From contig CAVPSV010000004.1 of NCBI GenBank assembly GCA_963708625.1, forward strand, positions 1,364,001-1,428,000: a DNA stretch of 64,000 nt. The letters are read 5' to 3'. The notes below the pieces were generated by a model. The model ran no database searches, was not told the origin of the DNA, and saw only the letters and a list, made by a program, of their open reading frames with translations. This stretch comes from DASXIF01 sp036498145. GTDB lineage: Bacteria; Actinomycetota; Actinomycetes; Mycobacteriales; Jatrophihabitantaceae. Below are positions 52,016 through 61,897 of the stretch, one piece after another. Both the position numbers and the translations under genes were made by a program. Position 1 is the first letter of the stretch; every line of letters begins with the position of its first letter.

Positions 52016-53717
52016 TCAGTCGTCCGCGGCGGTCTGCGTCGGTGTCGGGCAGCTCGCGCTTGACCACCTTCCCGGCAGGATTGCGCGGCAGCGCGTCCAT
52101 GAACACGATCTCCCGCGGCACCTTGTAGCGGGCCAGGTTGGACTTCACGTAGTCGCGCACCGCGTCCTCGTCAAGCGTGCCGCCGTTGCTGCGCACCACG
52201 TAGGCGCGCAGCCGCTTGCCGAAATCGGGGTCATCCACGCCGATCACCGCGGCCTCGTCGATCTGTCGTGCGTCGCCAGCAATTCCTCGATCTCGCGCGG
52301 GAAGACGTTCTCCCCACCGGAGACGATCATGTCGTCATCCCGCCCAGCCACGAACAATCGGCCGGCGTCGTCGAGATGCCCGACGTCACCGGTGGCCATC
52401 GAGCCCACCGACGACCTCCTTGTTGTCGCCGCCGGTGTAACCCTCGAACTGGATCGAGTTGCCGACGAAGATGCGCCCGGTCGTTCCGCTCGGCACCGGC
52501 TTGCCGTCCTCGTCCAGGATCTTGACGACGGTGCCGAACGGCGGCCGGCCGACAGTGCCCCGCGCGGCTCTCAGGTCGGCGGGCGTGGCGATGGCGGCGT
52601 AGGCGACCTCCGTCGAGCCGTACAGGTTGTAGACGACATCGCCGAGCAGGTCCATCGTGTGTTCGGCCAGTGCCGGGTCCAGTGCGGAACCGCTGACCGC
52701 GATGATCCGCAGCGCGGACAGGTCGTGCCCCTCGACCGCGTCGTCGCCGGCGGCGAGCAGCCGCGACAGCAGGATCGGCACGGTGATCAGCGCGTCGCAG
52801 CGATGATGCTCGAGCGCGGCGAGGGTGAACTTGGCGTCGAAGCGGCGGGACATGACCAGCGTGTTGCCCAGGCCGAGCGCGAGCATCGAGCTGAGCATCC
52901 CCCAGGCGTGAAATACGGGTGCGGCGACGAACACGGTTCGCCCGGAGCGCAGCGGGATCTTCGACAGGTAGCCGCCAGGCCCGACCAGAGACATGCCGAG
53001 GTCGCGCCCGGCGCCCTTCGGGGTGCCCGTCGTGCCGCTGGTGAGCAGCACGATTCGCTGCTTGTGCGCCGGTCGCGGCGGCACGCTGGCATCCGCGTCG
53101 GCCGACACGGACTCGAGCGTCTCGGTGCCGTCGGTGCCCTCAGCGCCGGTCCCCGTGCGTGGCCCGCTCTCCGAATCGGTCCAGGACACGAGGTCACCGA
53201 GCGGCGCGTCGTAGCCGGACACGACGTCGGAGAACTCCTCGTCGTGGATGACGACGGCGACGTCCTCCCGCGTGCACACGTCGGCCAGCTGCGGCGCGGC
53301 GAAGTCGGTGTTCAGCAACAGCGTGCGGGCGCCGACCTTGGCGCCGGCGAAGATCGCCTGGAAGATGCCGCGGTGGTTGCGCGCAAGCACCCCGATGCTG
53401 TCACCGGACCGAAAGCCGCGAGCCAGCAGCGCGTTGGCCAGCTCGTTGCTGCTGCGGTCCAGTTCGGCCGCGGTGACCGGACCCCGCTCGTCGATGATCG
53501 CGGGGACGTCGGGCCGGGTGGCCACCGCGAGCGCGAGCGAGGCGCCGACCGGGCCGGACGCCTCGAATGCGCGCAGCACCGGCAGCATCCGGCGCGGCGG
53601 CACCGCGGCGACGCCCGGACCTCGTGCGCGCAACAGGGTCGCGGCGAAGCGCGCCTCGATACCGGCGCGCGTCAGCAGCTTCCGCGCGTCACCGAGCAGA
53701 TCGCTCACGGGGTCCAT
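52016..53717 (-). CDS. Long-chain fatty-acid CoA ligase (FadD-type; three frameshifts at the 3' part)
   Basis: An adenylate-forming ligase of about 565 residues. The main frame holds LLTSGTTGTPKGAGRD (ATP loop), FVAAPVFHAWGM and LYGSTEVAYAAIATP. The frame breaks near 52400 (extra base before ATGGDVGHLD-type sequence), then MATGDVGHLDDAGRLFVAGRDDDMI and SGGENVFPREIEELLATHD follow. A second break near 52265 leads to DEAAVIGVDDPDFGKRLRAYVV and the catalytic PRNPAGKVVKREL. A third near 52046 gives a short tail ending at 52016. The N-terminal 40 residues resemble FadD2/FadD12-type proteins. The substrate is probably a long-chain or branched fatty acid. Confidence 0.88.
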
Positions 53718-53780
53718 GCCCACGTCCTACCACGTACTCCGGTTCGGCTATCCGGCGAGTGACCAGCAGCTAACCCGGAG

Positions 53781-55193
53781 TTGACCGCCAGCTGGACGGC
53801 AGCTGACCGGCAGTATCGAGTCGACGCGGCGCGGCTGCCCGCGCACTTCCAGCGCGCGGCGTCCGTCGACAATGGCCATGTGGGCTGGCGGCTGATGGGT
53901 ACGTCGGTGCTGACCGGCGTAGCCGCGGGCCTGGCCGGCGCGGGATTGACGGCGATGCTGCACGCGGTGCAGCACCTCGCGTTCGGCTACACCGAGAACA
54001 CCTTCCTGGTCGGCGTGCAGCACGCGTCCTCGACGCGGCGGGTTCTCGCACTGTCCATCGGGGGTGCCGTGGTCGCCGTCGGCTGGTGGCTGTATCGGCG
54101 CCTCAGCGACGCCGATGTCTCGGTGCGCCATGCGTTGACGCTGCCGGCACCGCGGATGCCGCTGCTGCCGACCGTCGCCGATGCGACGTTGCAGATCGTC
54201 GCCGTCGGCGTCGGCGCCTCGCTCGGTCGGGAGGGTGCGCCGCGACGCGTCGGCGCTGCGCTGGGTAGCGCGTTGGCCGAGCGAACGGGGCTCGACGCCG
54301 CGGACCGGCGCATCGTGCTGGCCGCCGGCGCCGGTGCCGGACTCGCCGCCGTGTACAACGTGCCGCTCGGTGGCGCGGTTTTCGCACTGGAGGCGATGCT
54401 CGGCGGGTGGCGTCCGCGCGCGATGCTGCCCGCGCTCGTCGCGTCGGTGGTGGCTACCGTGGTCGCCTGGCCGGTGCTCGGCCGGCACGCGACGTACCAA
54501 TTCGCGACACCCTCGCTGAGCTGGGATCTGGTGGTCGCGGCGGCCACGGTGGGCGTGCTGGCGGCGCTGCTCGGAAACGCGATGCGCGCGGTGGTGATCC
54601 GGGCACGCACGCATGCGTTGCGGGGCGGCCGTGCGGTAGCCGCGACCGTGCTGGTGTTCACCGCGCTCGGCGCGCTCGGCATCACTTATCCGTCGTTGCT
54701 CGGCAACGGTAAGGGGCTGGCGCAGCTGACCTTCGACGGATCGTTGGGCGTGGGCACGGCCGCGGCGCTGGCCGCACTGAAGCCGATCGCGACCGCGGCG
54801 TGTCTCGGCGCCGGCGTTGCCGGCGGCCTGCTCACGCCGTCGTTCGCCACCGGTGCCGCGTTGGGCGCGTTCACCGGCCAGGTCTGGACGCACCTGTGGC
54901 CGGGCGTGCCCGTGCTCGGGTGTGCGCTCGCCGGTGCGGCCGCGGTGCTGGCGGTAACGCAGCGAGCGCCGGTCACCGCGGCGGTGCTCGCCATGGAGTT
55001 CACCCATGCGCGCCTCACCATGCTCGTGCCCATCGCCGTAGCCATCCTCGCCGCGCGCCTCACCGCATCAGGACGACGGTGCGGACGTGCAACCGAAGAC
55101 GCGTATCCGACACAAGCCGCGCCGGGTGACCAGGATCACCACCACAATCGGTCGTGGTCGGCGATGTCACTCCGACCCCCGACCGGTTCATAA
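53781..55193 (+). CDS. ClC family chloride channel/antiporter
   Basis: A 470-residue membrane protein with about ten transmembrane segments. Selectivity-filter sequences are recognisable: GASLGREGAPRRVGAAL (GREGP-type, here GREGA), the GVAGGLLTPSFATGAALG loop (GGxFxPS-type, here GGLLTPS) and a helix with LAGAAAVLAVTQRAPVTA. The changed residues suggest altered ion selectivity, as in some actinobacterial homologues. The GTG at 53781 gives a 38-residue tail before the first helix; starts at VGWRLMGTSV further in are possible. The last 40 residues are polar. Confidence 0.88.
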   Translation: MTASWTAADRQYRVDAARLPAHFQRAASVDNGHVGWRLMGTSVLTGVAAGLAGAGLTAMLHAVQHLAFGYTENTFLVGVQHASSTRRVLALSIGGAVVAVGWWLYRRLSDADVSVRHALTLPAPRMPLLPTVADATLQIVAVGVGASLGREGAPRRVGAALGSALAERTGLDAADRRIVLAAGAGAGLAAVYNVPLGGAVFALEAMLGGWRPRAMLPALVASVVATVVAWPVLGRHATYQFATPSLSWDLVVAAATVGVLAALLGNAMRAVVIRARTHALRGGRAVAATVLVFTALGALGITYPSLLGNGKGLAQLTFDGSLGVGTAAALAALKPIATAACLGAGVAGGLLTPSFATGAALGAFTGQVWTHLWPGVPVLGCALAGAAAVLAVTQRAPVTAAVLAMEFTHARLTMLVPIAVAILAARLTASGRRCGRATEDAYPTQAAPGDQDHHHNRSWSAMSLRPPTGS

Positions 55194-55241
55194 CGCGAGA
55201 TGCCCGGCCTGGCAACCAGGTCCGGACGAGGAGCGAGCTAC

Positions 55242-57149
55242 ATGGTATTTGAAGGGACTCTTGGCGGGACCATCAGCTCGGGGGTGGCCGATTCCATCAT
55301 CGGCTTGATCTGGAAGCACGGCTTTCAGCCCACCCTGGAGCCCGTGCAGGGCGTCCGGGTCGACTGTCCGATCACACGAGTCGCTGAAGCGCTCAAAGAC
55401 AAGCGGATGTGGACGAATACGAAGACCGGATCTTTGGCTATCGTCTACGTCTCGAAGCCCAGGGCCGAAAAAATGACGAAAGGCAAAAAGGGAAAAGTCA
55501 CGAACACTGAAATCCCTCGTAAGCTTCTGCAGCTCGACGCAAACAATCAGCCTGTCAAGACAACAGGCGGTCGGTTTCTACTCAAGCCCAAGAAAAAGGG
55601 CGATAAGCCGCAACCAATATCTACCGCCGAGTGGTACCGGATGAAACACAATAGCTCATTCAAGAACAACACTTATACGACCATGCCGATGAAGTTCGAG
55701 TGGGATGTCCTTCATCTGGACTTCCCGTTCATGGACGAGCTGATTCGGAAGAAGCTCAACGCTCTCAATGTGAAGTACAACGGAATCTTGGAAGCCCGGC
55801 AGAACGAGCGCGAGGTGGGGGCCGGGGATCGGGGACGGTACCAGAAGATCGTGTCAAACTTGCGCGACCAGATGACGCCGCTGCGGGACGACATCGTTGA
55901 GATGTTGAAAACGAGAAAAGTCGGCGAAGGGCTGATCTATATGATCAACTTTCGCGCCATCCAGCCGCAAAAGCACGAAACGCTAAAGCTCGGTGGACCA
56001 CAGAATGTCCAGGCGCGCCTGGAATGCAAGATTCACGCGCACGAGAGTGACGCGCAGGGATCCCCGGGCATAACCGTCGAGCTGGTGTGGCGGGAGCAGG
56101 GCGTCGGTGGCACCGTCATTCAAACGGGGCGCCTGGAATTCGTGCAAGGACGATTCTCCACTAGTCGTTCAAAAGGAGAAATCTGGAACGTCGCCAAGAA
56201 GCTTCACCCGATCATCAAGAATCCAACGGGCGATAGTGAGGCGACTCCGACGCCGGGGACTGCAACTTGGAAGGCGCAGATCGAAGCGTCAGCGGCGTGG
56301 AAGTACCTCGAAGATTGGGGCACGGTCGGCGGCGACACGCACAATCTCGCAGATGGCAACGACTCCTTCTATACACCCGCGGGCCGTAGCGCCCAGAGCG
56401 CTCCCAACGGCAGCCAACCTCCCGCATCAAACGCAGGCACAGGACGTAACGATCGGCAGTCTCGGACGTCGGCCTCGGGCTCCGGAAGCAAGCCGCGGAT
56501 CACCGGGCACAAGGTCGAAAGCTCCAAAGCGCATCTGACAACGAACGTGTCGGGCGGCCGTTCGCCCAGTGCCGTGTCATACGCAACACCGCCTGCAGGC
56601 ACCGGCGGTGCACACGACGAAAACCGTAGGCGGTCGAAAGAAGGTGCGCCGCCCAGCGGAAGCAAAAGTCGCCAGCCCGCGACGAGCCCGAGCCAGCCGA
56701 GCCAGCCCGCGACGAGCCCGAGCCAGCCGAGCCAGCCCGCGACGAGCCCGAGCCAGCCGAGCCAGCCCGCGACGAGTCCGAGCCAGCCGAGCCAGCCTGC
56801 GACGAGTCCGAGCCAGCCGAGCCAGCCTGCGACGACTCCGAGCCAGCCGCAAACGAGCCCGAATCAGCCCGGTACCGGACCGAGAGTCACAGTTGGCCAG
56901 GCGAGGGTGACCACCGGAACCAGGGTCAGGGTGGAGACGCAGTCCCCGGGCGCGACGCAGTCCCCGGCCGCGGCGCGTTCGACGGTCCCAGTGACTGAGT
57001 CGACCCCCGGCGATGGTGCCGAGAGCGGATTGGTCCCGAACGAGAAGATCGATGCCGGCCCGTCGAAGGTGAAGCCCAAATCAAAACGGCCGAAGGTGAA
57101 ACCCAAATCGAAGGTCACGTTTCCGGCGTCCTCGACGAGCGAGGAATGA
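55242..57149 (+). CDS. Orphan protein with repeat tail, paralogue of the protein at 20199-21224
   Basis: A 635-residue protein, no signal peptide or membrane helix. Residues 1-30 (GVADSIIGLIWKHGF) match the start of the paralogue. Residues 147-358 align with its residues 104-314 (see that entry). Residues 60-146 are an insert rich in Lys. From residue 360 the protein is low-complexity: Ser/Thr/Pro/Gly, then six 10-residue SQPATSPSQP repeats (about 477-537), then a basic end with KPKSKRPKVKPKSK. Codon use is clearly AT-richer than the flanking ClC and fha genes, indicating a different origin. ATG 55242 is preceded by GAGGAG at eight bases. It is next to tRNA-Leu, a common insertion point. Confidence 0.8.
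   Translation: MVFEGTLGGTISSGVADSIIGLIWKHGFQPTLEPVQGVRVDCPITRVAEALKDKRMWTNTKTGSLAIVYVSKPRAEKMTKGKKGKVTNTEIPRKLLQLDANNQPVKTTGGRFLLKPKKKGDKPQPISTAEWYRMKHNSSFKNNTYTTMPMKFEWDVLHLDFPFMDELIRKKLNALNVKYNGILEARQNEREVGAGDRGRYQKIVSNLRDQMTPLRDDIVEMLKTRKVGEGLIYMINFRAIQPQKHETLKLGGPQNVQARLECKIHAHESDAQGSPGITVELVWREQGVGGTVIQTGRLEFVQGRFSTSRSKGEIWNVAKKLHPIIKNPTGDSEATPTPGTATWKAQIEASAAWKYLEDWGTVGGDTHNLADGNDSFYTPAGRSAQSAPNGSQPPASNAGTGRNDRQSRTSASGSGSKPRITGHKVESSKAHLTTNVSGGRSPSAVSYATPPAGTGGAHDENRRRSKEGAPPSGSKSRQPATSPSQPSQPATSPSQPSQPATSPSQPSQPATSPSQPSQPATSPSQPSQPATTPSQPQTSPNQPGTGPRVTVGQARVTTGTRVRVETQSPGATQSPAAARSTVPVTESTPGDGAESGLVPNEKIDAGPSKVKPKSKRPKVKPKSKVTFPASSTSEE
56671..56850 (+). repeat. Six 30-bp coding tandem repeats
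   Basis: The unit starting GCCAGCCCGCGACGAGCCCG repeats six times with period 30 and a few silent or single changes in the last three copies. It encodes SQPATSPSQP in the orphan protein's linker. Confidence 0.92.
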
Positions 57150-57468
57150 ACGCCTGGCCGGTAGATGAATCGATGCCCGAAGCAGGCGCCCAGAGCGCGC
57201 TCGCCGCAAGCGAGAAGCTCGAAGCTGCCACGAGGAAGACGTAAAGCGGGCACTCAACGCGATCTGCTGGCTTGCGGGCCACCCGCGTGGCCCGCAGCCG
57301 GCGTACGCAACACAACCCGCCGGAAGCCGGCCACTAAGAGAACCGCAAGCGGCGTACGTAACCCGCCGCCGCTGGCAGCCGGCCACTCGGGGGGTTCGGG
57401 GGGTCGTCCCCCGGTTAGCATGGTTGATCTCTTTGGTGTGCCAACACAAACCCCACCCGAGATCGAGT
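57150..57468. other. Noncoding gap with hairpins and a pair of imperfect direct repeats
   Basis: GCGGGCCAC-CCGC-GTGGCCCGC (57274-57295) is a 9-bp perfect hairpin likely ending the orphan gene. GGCGTACG (57300, 57351), an AACCCGCCG element and GCCGGCCACT (57326, 57378) recur in the same order, making two diverged ~50-base copies. GGGGG-TCGT-CCCCC (57399-57412) may end the tRNA transcript on the minus strand. No gene is seen. Confidence 0.65.
57273..57296 (+). terminator. Hairpin after the orphan gene
   Basis: A stem of 10 bp (including the outer T-A pair) with loop CCGC lies 124 bases past the stop of the orphan gene and on its strand. Confidence 0.6.
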
Positions 57469-57550
57469 GGGCAAGGGGGGAGTTGAACCCCCACGTCCTT
57501 TCGGACACACGGACCTGAACCGTGCGCGTCTGCCATTCCGCCACTTGCCC
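57469..57550 (-). tRNA. leuT: tRNA-Leu (anticodon CAG)
   Basis: On the minus strand an 82-base cloverleaf is complete. Acceptor stem GGGCAAG pairs with CTTGCCC. The anticodon stem CACGG/CCGTG holds loop TTCAGGT with anticodon CAG. A long variable arm (GTCC-GAAA-GGAC) marks class II, and the T-arm loop is GTTCAACTC. CCA is not encoded. The same tRNA lies beside fhaA in mycobacteria. Confidence 0.97.
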
Positions 57551-57725
57551 GGCAGCAGCCGGAAGGGCGGCGCGGAGCGCAGCCAATCGGCCAGTGCGCA
57601 ACGGTAGCACGCGGCAGAACCCCCGATTTCGCGGGTCGAAAACAGGCCAACGACTAGACTTTGCGCAGCGTGTGACATCACACGCTCCTCACCCGCGCTC
57701 GCGGGCAGGAGCAGGAGGAGGACGC

Positions 57726-58611
57726 GTGAGCCTCGCGCAGCGGTTCGAGCGCCGCCTGGAAGGTCTGGTCGGCGGCGCTTTCGCTCGCGTGTTCAAAGGC
57801 CAGGTCGAGCCGGTCGAGATCGGCAACGCGCTGCAGCGCGAGGCCGCCGACAAGCGCAACGTCATGGGCGCGGCCCAGGTGCTCTCGCCGAACCGGTACC
57901 GGGTGACGCTCGCGCTCGTCGGACTACGAGCGATTGATGCCGTGGGAAGTACAGCTGACGAACTCCCTGGCCGAGCTGGTGCAGGAGTACCTGGACGAGA
58001 ACCGCTGGGAAACCATCGGCGACATCGAGGTCTACCTGGCCCAGGACGACGAGCTGCACACCGGTGTCTTCGGCGTCGCGTCCCGGATGGAGTACCAGGC
58101 GCCCCCGCGCCGCCGCCCGCACGATTCGCTGTCGCTGCCGGTCGTCCCCGGCTTGAATGCCGCGAACTACGCCGGCGGCACCAGCCCCGCCCGTCCCAGC
58201 GCCGTCCGGGCCGTACGTCGCCGCCGCCCTCCAGCCCGTACGGCGGCGGCGGACCTGGCCGCCGCACCCGTACGGCGGCCCGCTCGCACCGGCCCGCTCC
58301 GCCTGCGCCGTCGCGGCAGAATCCGGGCGCGTGCGTGGTCGTCGACCAGACCAACCAGCGCTTCGACCTGCGCGTCGGCAGCAACATCGTCGGCCGCGGG
58401 ACCGACGCGGACCTGCAGCTGCTCGACCAGGGCATCTCCCGGCGTCACCTCGACATCCAGTTCGACGGCAACGCCGCGACCGCCTACGACCTGGGCTCGA
58501 CCAACGGCACGACGGTCAACGGCCACGAGGTCGGCAGTCAGGTGCTTGCGGCACGGCGACGTGATTCGGGTCGGCCACACCCGGCTGGTGTTCCATCACG
58601 AGCCCGGGTGA
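57726..58611 (+). CDS. fhaA: FHA-domain protein FhaA (frameshifts)
   Basis: FhaA links Ser/Thr kinase signalling to cell-wall synthesis; its FHA domain binds phosphothreonine on partners such as MviN. The N-terminal DUF3662 domain starts SLAQRFERRLEGLVGGAFARVFKG and, after one extra C near 57915, continues SDYERLMPWEVQLTNSLAEL. A Pro/Gly/Tyr-rich linker (58190-58330, at least one shift) leads to the FHA domain: VVVDQTNQRFDLRVGSNIVGRGTDADLQL, then ISRRHLDI and LGSTNGTTVNGH, and a third shift near 58545 before DVIRVGHTRLVFHHEPG. GTG 57726 follows AGGAGGAGGACGC. First gene of the cell-wall regulatory operon. Confidence 0.93.
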
Positions 58612-58630
58612 CGACCGGAATGATCGAGGC

Positions 58631-59102
58631 ATGAACTCCGCGCTTGCGCTGCAATTCATGCGCTTCGGGTTCCTGGCCCTGCTCTGGCTGTTCGTCCTCG
58701 CGTCGCTGCGGGTGATCCGCGGCGACCTGCGCACCAGCGGTCAGCCCCGTATCGCGGTACCGCCACCGGCCCGGCGCCGTGGCGGCCGCTCCGGCACGCC
58801 GCGCGCCGCGCCGCGCCCCGTCGCACCTGCTCGTCACCGCCGGCGACCTGATGGGCACCCGGATCACGCTCACCGGCGCGCCGGTGCTGATCGGCCGGGC
58901 GCCGGACTCGACGCTCGTGCTCACCGACGACTTCGCCAGCAACCGGCACGCCCGCATCAGCCTGCAGGACGGCATCTGGGTGGTCGAGGACCTCGGCTCG
59001 ACGAACGGCACCTACCTCGGTCAGCGCAAGCTCGAGGGCCCCGTCCCGCTCGATCCCGGCATCGGCGTGCGCATCGGCAAGACGGTGCTGGAGCTGCGCT
59101 GA
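58631..59102 (+). CDS. fhaB: FHA-domain membrane protein FhaB (frameshift)
   Basis: A protein of about 156 residues. One N-terminal transmembrane helix (FMRFGFLALLWLFVLASLRVI) is followed by an Arg/Pro-rich linker, where one shift near 58800-58830 occurs. The FHA domain has ITLTGAPVLIGRAPDSTLVL, then SNRHARISLQDG and DLGSTNGTYLGQRKL, the phosphothreonine-binding loops. FhaB (FipA) interacts with FtsZ and FtsQ under kinase control in mycobacteria. ATG 58631 lies 19 bases after fhaA. Confidence 0.93.
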
Positions 59103-59105
59103 CAG

Positions 59106-60498
59106 ATGGCATCTCACCCTTCGCTTCGCGGTGCGCTCAGACCTCGGTCTGGTGCGGTCGAACAACGAGGACTCCGTCTACGCGGGTCCTCGGCTGCTCG
59201 CGATCGCCGACGGCATGGGCGGTCACGCGGCGGGTGAGGTCGCCAGCAAGCTCGTCATCGGCGTGCTCGAGCCGCTGGACGAGGACCGCCCGTTCCCCGA
59301 CCTGCTCGGCGAACTGCGCGACACGGTGCTGGAGGCGAACGTTCGCATCGCCGAGGCGGTGCAGAAGGACAGCGAGCTGGAGGGCATGGGCACCACGCTC
59401 ACCGCGCTGCGCTTCGTCGGCGCGCAGGTCGGGCTCGTGCACGTCGGCGACTCGCGGGCGTACCTGTTGCGCGGTGACCTGCTGTCGCAGATCACGCACG
59501 ACGACACCTACGTCCAGTTCCTCGTCGACTCGGGCAAGATCACGCCGGACGAGGCGAAGGACCATCCGCGCAAGTCGGTCATCCTGCGCGCGCTGCTCGG
59601 TGCCGAGGTGGAGCCGGACGTCTCGATCCGCGAAGCACGCCCCGGCGATCGCTACCTGCTGTGCACCGACGGCCTCACCGACGTCGTCTCGACCGAGACC
59701 ATCGGCGAGACGATGCGCATCGCGGACCCGCAGGAGTGCTGCCGACCGGCTGGTCGAACTCGCGCTTCGCGGCGGTGGGCCGGACAACGTCACGGTCATC
59801 GTGGCCGACGTGGTCGAGCGGGCCGGCGAGTCGACGACGTCCCGGTGATCGCCGGCGCGCTCATCGATCCGAGCGCGGCCGACGCACCGACCGACGACAG
59901 CCCGGCCGAGCGGGCGGCCCGCATCGGGCGTACCGAGCCACCACCGGCTGCGGCGCCGGTGCGCAAGCGACGCCGGGTATGGCGCACGCCGCTGATCGTC
60001 GCCGCGATCCTGGCGGTGATCATCGGTGGGCTGGCCGGGGCGTACGCGCTCACCCAGACGTACTACTTCGTCGGCAAGGACGGCGCCGAGGTCGCGATCT
60101 TCCGCGGCGTGAACACGCAGATCGGCCCGCTGAAGTTCTTCGACGTGTACCGCAACACCAACCTGCTCATCTCCGAGCTGAACCCATCGGTGCGCACCCA
60201 GGTCAGCGACGGCATCAACGCCAGCAGTGAAAAGGATGCCGAGAAGATCGTGCAGAACCTGCAGGGTCAGCTGCTGCCGATCTGTCCCACAGCGACGCCC
60301 AGCCCGACGCCCACGCCGACCCCGACGCACAAGACCTCCGCCAAGTCCACCGCGAAGACCACGGCGCACGTCACCACGCATCCGGCAACGCACACCACCA
60401 GCCGCGCCACCTCGAGTGCGGCGCCGACGCCGACCAGCAGCGCGCCGGTCATCGTGGGTGGCGCCGGCGAGCAGGACACCTGCAGGCAGGCGCGATGA
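59106..60498 (+). CDS. pstP: Ser/Thr protein phosphatase PstP, PP2C family (frameshifts)
   Basis: Removes phosphate from PknA/PknB and their substrates. The start needs one T removed near 59112 to read ALTLRFAVRSDLGLVRSNNEDS. Metal-binding motifs follow: DGMGGHAAGEVASKL, MGTTLTALRF, VGDSRAYLLRG, CTDGLTD. Shifts near 59740 and 59832 bracket LVELALRGGGPDNVTVIVAD. A transmembrane helix (RTPLIVAAILAVIIGGLAGAY) and an extracellular domain of about 180 residues (TQTYYFVGKDG...) end in a Ser/Thr/Pro tail. Its TGA overlaps rodA's ATG. Confidence 0.94.
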
Positions 60499-61889
60499 CC
60501 GTCCCGGAAGCCCTGCGCCTGCCCACGCGCCGCAACGCCGAGCTGTTCATGCTCGGCGTTCGCGGTGCTGCTGGTGATCGCGGCCGAGGCGGCGGTCGAG
60601 CAGACCCGCAACGGTCATGTCTCGACCCGACTGGTCACCTACGCGCGGTGCCCGCGGTCGTCGGGCTCGTCACGCATCTGGTCATTCGCCGGGTCGCGCC
60701 GTACGCCGACCCGCTGCTGCTTCCGATCGCAGTCGCGCTCAACGGGCTCGGGCTGGTCATGATCCATCGCCTGGACGTCGGGCTGAAGGAGCAGGCACAG
60801 CAGTTCGGCCAGCCGTTCTCCGGCGCGGCGGCGCCCACGCAGGTGGTGTGGACGGCGATGGGCGTGGCGCTGTTCATCGTGTTGCTGGTGGTCATCCGGG
60901 ACCACCGCATGCTGCAGCGCTACGCGTACACGCTCGCGCTCGTCGGCGTGGTGCTGCTGCTGCTGCCCAACGTGTTGCCGGCGCGGTTCAGCGAGGTCAA
61001 CGGCGCGCGCATCTGGATCCGGGTCGCCGGGTTCTCGCTGCAGCCGGGGGAGTTCAGCCGCATCCTGCTGTGCATCTTCGGCGCGGCGTACCTGGTGACC
61101 AAACGCGACGTGCTTTCGCTGGCCGGTCGGCGGGTACTCGGCGTCGACCTGCCCCGCGGTCGCGATTTCGGCCCGCTGCTCGCCGCCTGGCTCATCTGCA
61201 TCGGAGTGCTGGTGCGCGGGCACGACCTGGGCACGTCGTTGATGTTCTTCGGCCTGTTCATCGTGCTGCTCTACGTCGCCACCGAGCGGGTGAGCTGGGT
61301 GATCATCGGCGTGCTGCTGTTCGCCGTGGGCGCTTTCCTGGCGTACCAGCTCTTCGGCACCGTGCGGACCCGGGTAGAGGTGTGGCTGCACCTGTTCTCG
61401 CCGGCGAACAACGACACCGGCTACCAGTTGCGGCAATCCCTGTACGGGTTCGCCGACGGCGGGCTGTTCGGCACCGGCCTGGGTGGCGGTCACCCGGAGC
61501 GAATCCCGTTGCCGGCCACGGACTTCATCACTCGTCGTTCGGCGAGGAGGTAGGCCTGTTCGGGCTTGGCGCGATCGCTGGTGTTGTACGTGCTGTTCGT
61601 CGCGCGTGGCATCGCGGCCGGGCCTCGCGGTGCGCGACTCATTCGGCAAGCTGGTCGCCACCGGCCTCGTCGTTCCTCGTCGGCGCTGCAGGTGTTCGTG
61701 GTGATCGCAGGCGTGACCCGGCTGCTTCCCGAAACCGGCCTCACCACGCCGTTCCTGTCCTACGGAGGCTCGTCGCTGTTGGCCAGCTACGGCACGCTGG
61801 CCATGCTGCTGCGCATCTCCGACGCGGCCCGCCGGCCGACGAACGTGCCGCCGGGGCCGGTCCAACTCGAACCGGCGATGGCAGGGTGA
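60495..61889 (+). CDS. rodA: SEDS-family peptidoglycan glycosyltransferase RodA (frameshifts)
   Basis: SEDS proteins polymerise lipid II into glycan strands with a class B PBP partner. About 460 residues after correction, with ten transmembrane segments. Recognisable pieces are NAELFMLAFAVLLVIAAEA, IAVALNGLGLVMIHRLD, QVVWTAMGVALFIVLLV, PGEFSRILLCIFGAAYL, RGHDLGTSLMFFGLFIVLLYV, LFGTGLGGGHPERIPLPATDFI and TPFLSYGGSSLLASYGTLAML. The GHDLG Asp and SYGGSS are the catalytic and signature regions. Shifts occur near 60554, 60646, 61533 and several points to 61680. It is paired with pbpA immediately downstream. Confidence 0.94.
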
Positions 61890-61897
61890 GACGTGCG

